Shown: piece by piece, positions 21,901 to 32,449 of the stretch
Layout of the letters: each line of letters opens with the position of its first letter
How positions within the stretch are numbered: the stretch's first letter is position 1
Assembly (NCBI RefSeq): GCF_031755915.1
Contig: NC_083385.1
Coordinates: 18,559,001 to 18,623,000 of the forward strand
Reading direction: 5' to 3'
Source: Ziziphus jujuba
Lineage: Eukaryota; Streptophyta; Magnoliopsida; Rosales; Rhamnaceae
Length of the DNA: 64,000 nt
Position numbers and translations under genes: made by a program
The notes under the pieces: generated by a model
Databases searched by the model: none
What the model was told of the DNA's origin: nothing
What the model saw: only the letters and a program-made list of their open reading frames with translations

Positions 21901-22562
21901 TCTGGTTCCCTGATTTTGCTCTGTTTAATTGATCTGAGAACTATAGTTGGCACTTTTCCAAAATCTTAACAAGCTCATTCTAATTGTCTTTTAAAAACTT
22001 GGAGGGAAAACTTAATCTGTCGTGGATATCGGTAGGCGTCAGTACTTTTACAGCTGAGGACGATCTCATTTGGTTTTGTTCCATATTGGTTCTCTAAGGC
22101 TTTCTCTTCTCTCTTTTTTTTTTTTGGTAATACTCTATTGGGCTTGGTATTAAACACTGAGGGAGCACTCCATATTTATAGATTCTATGTCAAACGCATT
22201 GCAATAATCATAATGAGGGAATCGTTATATTATTCAAACGGCTGTAATCGAGGCCAAAATAGTGCGTGAAAACTTTTATGATAACCAATTGTGTATATAG
22301 CCATAGCTTGTGTTACTCAACTAATGAAGCTGAATAAGAGCGTAAAAAGATTTTATTTTTGTTTCCAAATGTAGCGTAAAATAAGTATCAAACCATTATA
22401 AGGATTATCTATCATTATGAATCATGTGATCTAATTGTTGTTGGACTGTTTTTGCTCTGTTTAATTGATCGGAGAACTACAACTTGCACTTTTCCAAAAT
22501 TTCAATAAGCAAAGTTCTTATTCCCTGATTTTGCTCTATTTAATTGATCGGAGAACTAAAGC
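15780..22562 (-). repeat. ~610-bp tandem array derived from B3 exon
   Basis: The landmark GGATGGAAAACTTAATCT recurs near 15805, 16431, 17040, 17648, 18255, 18862, 19478, 20079, 20692, 21386 and 21999. That gives about eleven monomers, mostly 601-626 bp, with one of 694 bp. Each has the same order (read on plus): B3-exon piece, poly-T/TTTCTT tract, GG(T/C)ATTAAACACTGAGG, TATTTATAGATTCAATGTC, GATTTTATTTTTGTTTC, then 75-80-bp subrepeats containing GTTTAATTGATC(G/T)GAGAACTA. On the minus strand the exon piece encodes the TPTDINDRLSFPSKF part of the B3 domain, now mostly out of frame. Neighbouring monomers are imperfect. The array ends at 22562, where Copia sequence begins. It was probably expanded by unequal exchange. 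Confidence 0.92.
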
Positions 22563-25500
22563 TATGATGCAATATTGACTGCTATTAAAAATCAAAAGAT
22601 ATTTCTCAACTTTAAATAATAGAGTTGATGGGCTCTTTACAATCTTTTGGAAAAAGATTAAATGCCAGTAATAAAAATTTTGTTAAGAACAGGTTCAAAA
22701 AATCGATGTCGACGAAAATATCGAGAGTTTAAAATACGAAAATTTCTATGAAAATATCGGAAAATATCGAATATCGATAACAAATTATAAAAAAATAATG
22801 GAAAATTATTTTTAAAGGAAATGTTTTTATTGAAACTTTAGAATTAGCTTATTTAATCCATCAATTATCAAATTGATTATAAAACTTGCTAAATTATTGA
22901 ATGGATGTTATATTCTTTTTAGTGAATTGATTTATAATAAGTAGATGAATTATTATTAATAAAAATATGTCAAAAATACATATATGATAAAATTATGTAT
23001 TAACTAAAATATATAAAACAATTATTACAATTACATTGTAGTTCATAAATGTCATCTTAATACCACATAAAACTTCTGGATGGTTGAAAATCATCGATTT
23101 CTTCCTCATTTTGATTTTTAGATTTGAAATATGAGAAGTAATTATGAAAAGATTTATCTCTTTGATAATTTTGCATATAATTATTAATATGACAACCATA
23201 TAGATCTTGCATTGGTTAACTATGTGCATAACTACTACTCTTTGATGGCTAAGCTTGAGATGATACCCATGAGTTGCTACTTGATAACATTCCATAAATA
23301 TCCATTGAATAAGAGTTATGAAAATAACCTCCAACCCTTGTAGATCCAAAATTCATAGAAATTGAATCTTCTTCTTATTATGACATCTCCATTATATATT
23401 TCTCTCTACGTATATAGTCTTTTTCAACAGTACCGAATCATTGATCTGCATCTCTATTCTCATGATCTTCATCTTGTATTGCATGTGTATAATATTGTTC
23501 ACCAGTAAATGGACTTAATCTAACTTCTCGATTTGGTGATTCCTTTTGGCCACTATTTCTTCTAATTTCTTCAAAAATTAAAAAAATAATAAAAAATAAA
23601 AAAAAAACTAAAAAAAAAAAACTTGTGAATTGTTAGGAATTTTTTTATTTATTTTTCAACCAAACATTATTATTTCACATGTATATATTTCATCATCTAT
23701 TTACCCATATTTGTAAAACAGATATTCCAGACAATAAAATTTGCTAGGTTAAAAAATTAATCTACATTCTTTGTATTTTTCTTTATCGATATTTAATAAA
23801 TAGAACTTATTAATGTTATTCACTTCAATTCTATCTATTTTGCTTATATCACTAAATGTCTAAAAAGCAATTAAAGGGTAAAAAAAGTATCAATGAAGTT
23901 AATTTGATAAAAATTTTTACTAAATATTAATAATATTTACGAATTTTTTTAAAAAATTTAAAAACTCCCTGCATATTTTCAAATTTTAATTGGAAATTTC
24001 ATGAAAATTTTAGAAATTTCCATGGAAATTATAGACTTTTTAACTAAATCGTTAAGAATTTGATGTGGATATTTTATAAAAATTTTGGTGAAATTTCGAA
24101 AATTTCAATGGATATTATGGAAATTCTATCAATTTCCATTTCGAACCTAAATTTTATTTCGATCCTTTTAAAAAATAAAAATATTGAGAAAATTTTAAGG
24201 AAATATCAAATATTTTAAACTTTGGTTAAGAATACATTTCAGTTTAAATCTACTGCATCCTCTCAAAAATCAAAAAATGAAGGAAAAAAATTAAAAAAAT
24301 TTTTAAAGGAGACAACTATAAAATTGATGTACAAAAAAAGAATACAAATTATTCTCCTTGTGGTATCTGTAAAATGCCAAACCATTTGAAGAAGAACTGT
24401 TGGTTTCATAATAAACCACAATAAAATAATTGCAAGAAATGTGGTCATATTGAAAAAGATTGTTGCTTTAGAGGGAACTACAAAGCTAATTTTATCTGAC
24501 GATAAAAAAGATGTTGGAATTCTTTTTTATGCTTGTCAAGCTGCAGTAGGAGTAAAAAATGAAAAAGCGTATATTGATAGTGACTATAGTAATCACATAA
24601 CTGTTGATGTAAGTATTTTTTGCAATATTGATACATCATGTAAGTCACAAGCTAGATTGGGAAATAGAGCACGAGAGGAAATAATTGGAAAAAGATATTC
24701 TATGTCTAGAAAAAAGGAAAAATACTTGTGCACAATGTTATCTTAGTTCCCAACTTGCAGCAAAATATACTAAGTAGAGGCCAGATGATACAAAATGGCT
24801 ATTCTCTATATTTTAAAGGAGACTCGTGCAAAATCTATTACAACAATGTGATTATAGCCAATGTCAAAATGGAGCAGAAGAATTTTCTTATTCAATAGAG
24901 GTAGACTAAAGATGTAGCTATGAAAGTGCAACAAGATAATTTGTGGCTATTGCACCATCATTTTGGTCACTTAAACCTTCATGGATTAAGTCTTTTGCTT
25001 CAAAAAGATATGATTAAAGATTTGCAATCAATAAAAGAAAATGATGATGCTTGTAAAAGTTGTCTTTTTGGAAAACAACATTGTCAATCATTTAGCTTTG
25101 GCAAATCATTGAGAGCTAAAGGTTTGTTAAAGTTGGTGCATACATCTATATGTGGCATGTGAGAACTCTAACACATAACCAGTACAAGTTTGATATACGT
25201 TATAATAGAAAGACTTTGGTATACTTTATAATAGAAAGATTACAAGTTTGCAGATTTTAAAAAATTCAAAAATTATGCTGAAAGCATAAGTGGTCATAAA
25301 TTAAAAATGTTAAGGAGCAATTGTGATATTGAATATAAATCTAGACAATTTACTAAATTTTGTGAAGATGAAGGTATTGAACATTAAATGACAGTTACTA
25401 TGCTTCTAAACAAAATAGTGTATAAAAAAAATAAAAAAAGTAAAACAATGATGGAGATGGCAAGAACTATGCTGAAAGACAAAGGCCTTCCAAATAAGTT

Positions 25501-27579
25501 ATTGGCTAAACTCTTCACACAATAGTCTATCTGTTAAATAGATTTCCAACAAAGGAAGTTTAAAACTAGACACCAATTGAGGCATGGAGTGGGCGAAAAT
25601 CTTTAGCAAAACATTTCAAAGTATTTAGTTGTATTTACTATGTTCACGTTGCAAAAAAAATAAAAAATAAACTGGATGAAAAACTAGAAAAAAATGGTAT
25701 TTTTCTTGGTTATAGCTTTAAGTCAAAAGGTTATAGAGTTTATAACTTGAAAATAAAAATGTCAATATCAGTATGGATGTAGAATTTGAAAATAAAGCAG
25801 TATGGAATTGTGATGAAAAAAAAGTTGAGAAGAAACAATTATTATCTAAACTCAACTTTCAATTCAAGGCAATAAAAAATGAAAGAAAAAGAAGAGCCAA
25901 AGACTTCCACTCACATACAAACTCTTCAATATGATGAGTTTACTCCTAATTCGGCACCAAGAAAAATGTGGCGTGTAGTAAAATATGAAGCTTGCAACTT
26001 TACCATTTTAGAGCTTGAAAGTTTTAAGGTTGCATCAAAATAAGATGTTTGGGTGAATGCAATGCAAGAAGAAATATATAAGAATGATTAAAAAAAAAAA
26101 AAATCAAACACGGGAATTAGTGAAACCACCTGTAGACAAAGAAGTCCGTAGAGTTAAGTGGGTTTATAACCCAAAACTTAAACTAGATGGTTCAATTTAG
26201 AAATACAAATGAAGACTTGTAGTGAAAGGCTATGCATAACAATTTGATATGGATTACAATGAAAAATTTGCTCTAATAGCTCGATCAGACACAATCAGAG
26301 TAGCGAATGGGCTCATTGCATTTGCTGCTCAAAAGAAATGGTACATTTATCAACTTAATGCAAAGTCTACATTTCTGAATGGCTATCTTGAAGAAGAAAT
26401 CTATGTTGAACAACCATTGAGGTCTGAAATTCGTGGAGAAGAAAACAAAGCTCTCAAACTGAAGAAAGCTTTGTATGGATTAAAACAAGCTTTGCAAACT
26501 TGGTGTAGAAAAATAGACATATACTTCACAAATAAGGAGTACGGAGGAGTAAAGTGAACTGACACTGTACATCATGACCCAAGGTAAAGATACTCTTCAT
26601 TATCTCCTTGTATGTAGATGATCTTATCTAATACAGGAAAGAATGAGAAGAAGATGCAAGAATTCAAAGAAGATATTATGAAGACTTTAAAATAACAGAT
26701 CTAAATTTGATGCATTACTTTTTTGACATTGAAATAAGCTAACAAAATGACAAGATTTTCATATCTTAAAAAAAAAGTACACCAAAACAATGTTGGAATT
26801 TGGAAAAGTTCAGAATGAACAATTGCAAGTCAATAACTATACTATTTGTGGCAAATGTAAAATTAAGTAAAGAAGATGGATTTGAGAAGGCAAGCGGCAG
26901 GCTTGCAGAAGTTTAATTGGAAGTTTACTATATCTCACTATTACTCGAGCATACCTCAAATATGCTACAAGTCTACTTTTAAAGTTTAAGCATAATCCAA
27001 GTCAAATACATTTCGGCGTAGTAAAGCATATACTTAGATATCTGCAATGAATGAAAAATTATGGAATTTGGTAGAAATCATGGCAAATTCTAAATTGTTT
27101 GGCTATACTAATAGCTATTGGGTTGGATCAGTAGATGACTCAAAGAGTAGTTCTAGGTATGCGTGCGTATACATCCAAATTAGACTCTGAAATTTTCTTA
27201 TGGGCATCCCAAAAATAAGAAAGTATAGCACAATCATCAGCTAAAGCCAAATACATTGTAGCACCAATAACTACAAGTCAAATAATTTGGCTGAAACGAA
27301 ATTCTTAAGACATGGAAGAACCTTAGAATCAAGTTACAGAGACCTTTATAACAAATTAGTAATTGCTATGGCAAAGAATCCTATATTTCATAAGAAAGTA
27401 ATACACATCAAGATCAAATTTCATTTTCTACGTGATATAGTAGAAGACAAAGCAATTGAGTTGGTGTATTGCAAAATTGAAGAATAGCTAGCATATATCT
27501 TCACCGAAGCACTGCCCAAGGCACAATTTAAATTACTTGGTAACTGATTGGGTTATTAGAAATGTGAATTAAGGAGGAG
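22563..27579 (+). mobile_element. Decayed, 5'-truncated Ty1/Copia retrotransposon
   Basis: Domain order gag-(PR)-IN-RT-RH on the plus strand marks it as Copia. Recognisable parts: a gag CCHC knuckle CGICKMPNHLKKNC (about 24359-24400), a GAG-pre-integrase block with HHHFGHLN and CKSCLFGKQH (24920-25160), RT with KWVYNPKLKLDGS, MDYNEKFALIARSDTIRVAN and FLNGYLEEEIYVEQP (26150-26560), the RT catalytic LYVDDLI (26608-26628), and RNase H remnants (27100-27480). Stops and frameshifts are everywhere. The 5' LTR and early gag are missing: the left edge is the junction with the B3 array. A hAT-like insert lies in gag. A polypurine tract AAGGAGGAG at 27571 precedes the 3' LTR. Confidence 0.85.
22690..24224 (-). 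mobile_element. hAT-like element nested in Copia gag
   Basis: The 8-bp sequence GTTAAGAA flanks this 1.5-kb block on both sides (22682-22689 and 24225-24232). An 8-bp duplication is the hAT hallmark, and it interrupts Copia gag. The ends are CAGGTTCAAAAAATC on the left and, reversed, CAAAGTTTAAAATAT on the right, i.e. hAT-like CA...TG with poor inverted repeats. Minus-strand frames give coding remnants rich in Ser/Tyr/Gly (STRVGGYFHNSYSMDIYGM, and QKESPNREVRLSPFTGEQYY further upstream). These resemble the C-terminal tail found after the dimerisation domain in some plant hAT transposases. No intact transposase remains. Confidence 0.65.
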
Positions 27580-27892
27580 TGTCGATGTGTTGATACAAAT
27601 TTCATGACATCCAGCAAGTAGATTAGTCATCCTTTTAAGCTAATGTGCAAGCCAATATATGGCTAAACCATTTACACCTAATGTAATAGGTATCTTCACG
27701 CATGTGCTTGTAGCTTAATTAGTTTACATATGCAGATAACATATGTCAACATGCTTGAAATTGTAATCTTAATTGTTGGCACCTAAACTAGCTACTTGTC
27801 AACATGCATGTGTATATAATTTCCTATAAATAACAGCTCTCTCATTAACTTTGTATAAAAAAAAAATTGTAGTGAGGTGTTGGGAGTTTCAC
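27580..27892 (+). mobile_element. Putative 3' LTR of the Copia remnant
   Basis: Starts TGTCGATGTG directly after the polypurine tract. It contains a TATA box (CCTATAAATAACAGC near 27825) and ends near TTTCACA. The 5' LTR that would confirm the borders is missing, so the right edge is approximate. Confidence 0.45.
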
Positions 27893-28372
27893 ATTGTTAA
27901 AACTTCCACCTTCTTTTTCCAAAATTCAATATAAAAAATTCGAAAAATTTCCAAAATATTTTTCCCATGAATTTCTAACATATTCTCATCTGTAGCTTTT
28001 ATACATAAAAGTTTGTTCAGAAATTTAATAGTTTAGTTATAATAATTTTTTATTTATGTAGTATGTTTTAGTAGTTAGGTAAATTGTTATTTCAAAGGAA
28101 AAAAACAAAACAAAAAAGTAGTTAGGTAAATTGTTAAAATACAAAATAATAATAAAAAAAGGTGTTATCCTTCGACAACATGGCTGTAAGCGTCTTTTGT
28201 TATCTTACCTTTTAAGTTCAACTAGGTTTTTGGCTAAAGACTCCTCTTCTCCAATTTAAGATATAATTGTAATGAAATTTAATTTGGAAAGGGATTTTTT
28301 AAAAATCAAATATATATATATATATATAGATAGATAGATATATAAAAGTATATGAATATATATATATAGATA
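27893..28372. other. AT-rich spacer with (TA)/(GATA) microsatellite
   Basis: Intergenic sequence with a short duplicated phrase (AAGTAGTTAGGTAAATTGTTA around 28070 and 28115). A (TA)n/(TAGA)n tract (28310-28372) is the site where the solo LTR inserted. Confidence 0.55.
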
Positions 28373-31293
28373 TGTAACACCCCGTCACGAACCATGTCGG
28401 AAATTTTTGCACGTTGACCGAGATTGACCGTTGACCGTTGACCGAAGGGGTCAAAAGTTGACTTTTTGACCCGGTTGTAATTCTAGGTTGACTGAGGTAT
28501 CGTTACGGAGTACACGTTGGCATGAGTTCGTAGACTAGTAGCACGTTGAAAACGGAGCTACGGTTTGAAAGTTATGAGCAAAACAAGTTGAGGTTCAAAC
28601 TGTCCAAGGGGTGCCAGAGTTGACTTTTTATTCATGCAAGGTTGAGCTTTGACTCATGCATGGTTGTGAAGTGCTCGTCGATACGAGTTCGTAGACTAGT
28701 GGCACGTCCGATTTGGACATGTGGTTTGAAAGTTATGGACCTGTAAAGTTTTTTAAGTACTATATTATTTTAATATTATTTACACGCGTAACGATGTGCC
28801 ACGTGTGACTTAATGAAGATGGCCATGTGTCACCATGGTGAAATGCTACATGTCAACCATGTTTAAAAATCAAATTATTTTTATTATTATTTTAAATAAT
28901 AATATTTTTTATTTAATTATTTTTAGTTTTTTTTCCTTTTTCCTTTTTCTTTTTCTTTTCCTTTTTCTTTTCTTTTCTTTTTCTTTTTCTTTTCTTTTCC
29001 CCACGTGGGAAAACACCTCCCTTTTATTTTCTTTTTCTTTTTTTTTCTTTTTTCCTTCTTCTTCCCCGAGCCCGAAAGACAAAATATGCAGAAATTTTTT
29101 TCTCCCTTTCTCTCTCCTTTGACTCTCTCCCTCTCCCAGTTTGACCGGCGTTTCGCCGGATTTCAATCCCCAGAATGCTACACGCGCCGGCCACCGTCCA
29201 AGCCCGCCACCTTGCGACCTCGGCCACCAAGTTTCCCGGCTAGCAGCCGCCGGACGCGCCTAGATCGGGCCGGCGAAGTCGCGGCGGCGAGGTAAAATTT
29301 TTCCGGCGATTCTCGCCGTTTCCGACCAACCCAGCCCGTCCCATACCTCTATCCCACCATTTTCGACCCCTCTGAGTCCATTTCCGGGGTTGGTTTGCCC
29401 AAAATCCCCACCGTTTGAAAGATCCCTCAAGATCAAAACCGGCCGAAACTTCCCGACCAAATTCCGGCCACCTCCGGCGGAATTGGGGTCGATGGAGACC
29501 GGATTTGTGATCCTCGTCCCACGAGCTTCGATTCAGTATATCATTCGCCTATTTTGGTTAACGTTTGCATTTAAGCCCCGGGTACGGGGTATTATTTACC
29601 CGATTAAAATATTAATTTATTTGACTGTCTGTGAATTTTGTTCTAGGAGCACCGGTGAGTCGTAAAATTGATCCCGTGGTGGATCATGGGTTAATTGTGT
29701 GCTCCAGGTGAGTGACCCACCTTTAAAAATATTTTTGGGGTAATTAATTGTATTTATGTGGTGTTAATTTGATATCTGTAATTTGTACTCATGTGGTGTA
29801 TTTTAAATACAATCGGGAAAATATTATTTTATATATATATTTACCCATTGGTGCTAAATGAAATGTTGGGGTCATGAGAAAATTCTCGATTATTATTTTA
29901 TTATGATTAAATGATATTTATTACACATGAGTAAGTATTTTCAGTAATTCGTTGTGTTTAGATTTTATATAAATTTTGGGCATAATTGGGTTAAATATTT
30001 TATGAAAATATTTGTTTAAGTTGGTGGTTTAATTTTATAAATTATGCCTGTGGTATTTCAATTGTTGAATCTCGTATTACGAGAAAAGGTATGGTTTTAT
30101 CTGTTATCGATGTTTTTGTACCGGGTTGTTGAATAAAAATATGTGGGATGGTGTTTTGTGAAAATTTGGTATACTTCCCACGGTAATTTTGGAAAACGGT
30201 ACGGTTGGTTGTTAATGTTTATTTTTAGACGCACTCATACAGTATTGGTGTTCTGGTGTATGGTGTATGGACACGTGGTAGCACGCGGTTATTATGTGGT
30301 TTAGCGTGCGGTTATTACTTCACCCGTGAGTTGCTATTGGACTGTGGGCAGGCAAGGTTATTGTTGTGCACAGCCGCCCCCCTCCTTGGCCGGGTTGATG
30401 GTTTTAGCAGCGGTACTGTCGGGACGCCGAAGTGACCGTTGCAGGTTTCTCTCTTTAACCCCCCACCAGTCGGTGCTCAGGACGCTGGGTATCGGAGGGC
30501 ATCACCGGTATATGGTGTGGTGCGTCGGTGTAAATTGCAAATAATGTTTTAAACCCCAAAGGTGTTCTAAAATTATTTATTATAATTTATTACAGTTATT
30601 TATATTTGGGGTATTTATTTATTTATTTGTTGTTTATTAAATTATTTGGTTCATTGGTTTTCGGGAAGTACGAATATCGGGTTTTGTGAAAAGGTTTTAA
30701 AAGGGGAACATTTCCAACTGAGAGAATTGTAAGGGTTTTGAGCGAAATTATTATTTTCCAATTAATTATTATCTATCTACTGTATTACCGTGGTATTATA
30801 TTGTATAGTAGATAGGGTCACTCACTGAGATGATTAGCATCTCACCTCTTAAATTCCATTCCCCTAGGTCCAGGTTGGAGACGTTGATTGTCCGGGGCGA
30901 GCCCAACGTCTCAGTTCGTTGCCGAAGGTTCAAGCAGTTTTTCTTCCCTTTTTCCTCTCTGTCTTGTATTGTTTCCTTATCTGTCATTTTATAAATTCCA
31001 CATTTATCTGTATAATGCTCTGTATACTGTATTGGACGTGTAATTTTTATTTATGCACTGGGTTGCTGCTGTTGTTTTATTTTGAAGTGCTGCAATTTGT
31101 GGAATCAAATTGTAGTAACGTGGGAGGAATAAGGGGATGTTTATAGAAGTGTGTTTTCAGTGCAGGTAATTTGTGGTAAGTAAATCCCTTAGGGGAGGCT
31201 CTGCCGGATTTTCCGTTGGAGGGTTCGGTAGGGTTTCCCTGGGATCAGGGCTTGTCTAGGATTTCGGGAAAGGAATTCTGGACGGGTCCTGAC

Positions 31294-31294
<1 letters not shown>
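28373..31294 (+). mobile_element. ~2.9-kb solo LTR (TGTAACACC...TGACA)
   Basis: The block starts TGTAACACCCCGTCACG and ends GGGTCCTGACA, with TG..CA borders and GATA on both sides (28369-28372 and 31295-31298), although the flanks are a microsatellite. It has no gag or pol. Composition differs sharply from its surroundings. It begins with repeated GTTGACCG phrases, has a poly-pyrimidine stretch (28927-29060), then a GC-rich island (29110-29510) with many CCGGCG motifs, then AT-rich sequence and another GC-richer tail. This architecture is typical of large plant Gypsy-type LTRs, so a solo LTR left by LTR-LTR recombination is the best reading. A LARD-like element is the alternative. Open frames inside are compositional artefacts. 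Confidence 0.7.
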
Positions 31295-31326
<32 letters not shown>

Positions 31327-31642
31327 TATATGAAATTGTATGATACAGTAAGATGTTAATCTCTATAGTAATATTTTATATACGAATTACCTCCCTGTAG
31401 TTATAAAAAAAATAATGGTATCAACTTTGATAAGTTATAAATAAGCATAACTTATATATTGTAATAAATTGTAAATTTTCTAAATCATGTTTTAAGGAAC
31501 TTATTTTCATATAAGAATAATAATCTGTATATTACAAAAATATATATATATATATATACTTTTAATATACTTCAAAGGTTTAAAATGAATAAAATATTTA
31601 TATAAGTATTTTGCCTTTTATAGTAAAAGAGCAGGCATTATA
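31295..31642. other. (TA)n-rich spacer
   Basis: (TA)n tracts at 31295-31325 and about 31541-31559 with AT-rich sequence between two retroelements. No gene. Confidence 0.6.
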
Positions 31643-32427
31643 TGTTAGAATTTTACGGATCTAAATATATATAATAAATTTCATAAATCATAAATTATTA
31701 ACCTCCAAACGCAGCCATTGATAAATTAAATATTTAATCCTGCAAAATAGAAAACAATGTAAAGCAGTGCTTATGGACATACTACTCTCAAATCACTCTC
31801 AGATTTCTGAAAAAATCCTAATATCAAAATACCGCAGGCATATATTTGGTTGCTTGTCCTAGACCTTTTATAGTCTCTGCAAGTCACACTTACCCAGTAA
31901 TTTTAACACCACAAAATATTAATAATTTAATAATATAATAATACTAGAAAAAATATGGATAAGTCAATGGGCTTATAAAGAGAGTTGGTCCTCTAGTCCA
32001 ATGGGCTAACTGGAGTCTTATAGAGAGGGTGTGACCAAGAGTCATACTACAAAATAATAAAATAAGCCAGTCCCAAAATATGATACCATTTCAACTGAGC
32101 ACTTTGCATGCCATAAACTCATCTAGGTAGTAGAGATTTACCTCACCATGTGCAATCCCCCAACACACAAATATCATTTCATCTGAGCACATTGTGTATC
32201 GACAGTATACATCAATATACCCAAACTAGGTAGTAGGGACTCACTATGGCACCTGTGGATCAACATACACATATACATAGACTAATAGTCTCAACAGGCC
32301 TGTAAATATAAGGAGCAATAATATGTGTAATAAAATATCTCATAAATATATAATGATCCACATACATCAATGTATCAAAATAATAAATAATACTTAACAT
32401 GGATATTATTGCAGAAAATATAACAAA
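31643..32427 (-). mobile_element. 3' LTR of minus-strand Copia element
   Basis: On the minus strand a polypurine tract CAGTGGGAG (about 32430-32438) is followed by TGTTATATTTTCTGC, and the block ends ...TTCTAACA at 31643. The perfect TGTTA...TAACA termini support this 785-bp reading. Only 31643-32075 is matched in the opposite LTR. The unmatched part holds a degenerate ~95-bp duplication (TTTCA(A/T)CTGAGCAC...CTAGGTAGTAG) at about 32090-32260. Confidence 0.7.
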
Positions 32428-32449
32428 CTCCCACTGACCTACAGCAGTC

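Noticed and set aside
21975..22157. 60-codon minus-strand frame in the array
   Set aside because: It is a shifted reading of the B3-exon monomer, not a separate gene.
15780..22562. CRISPR-like or rDNA-spacer array
   Set aside because: Units of ~610 bp with continuous homology and no unique spacers exclude CRISPR; no rRNA gene or rRNA-like sequence is present.
28835..29295. Overlapping Phe/Ser- and Lys/Glu-rich frames on both strands
   Set aside because: They translate the polypyrimidine and GC-rich parts of the solo LTR; mirror frames on both strands show this is composition only.
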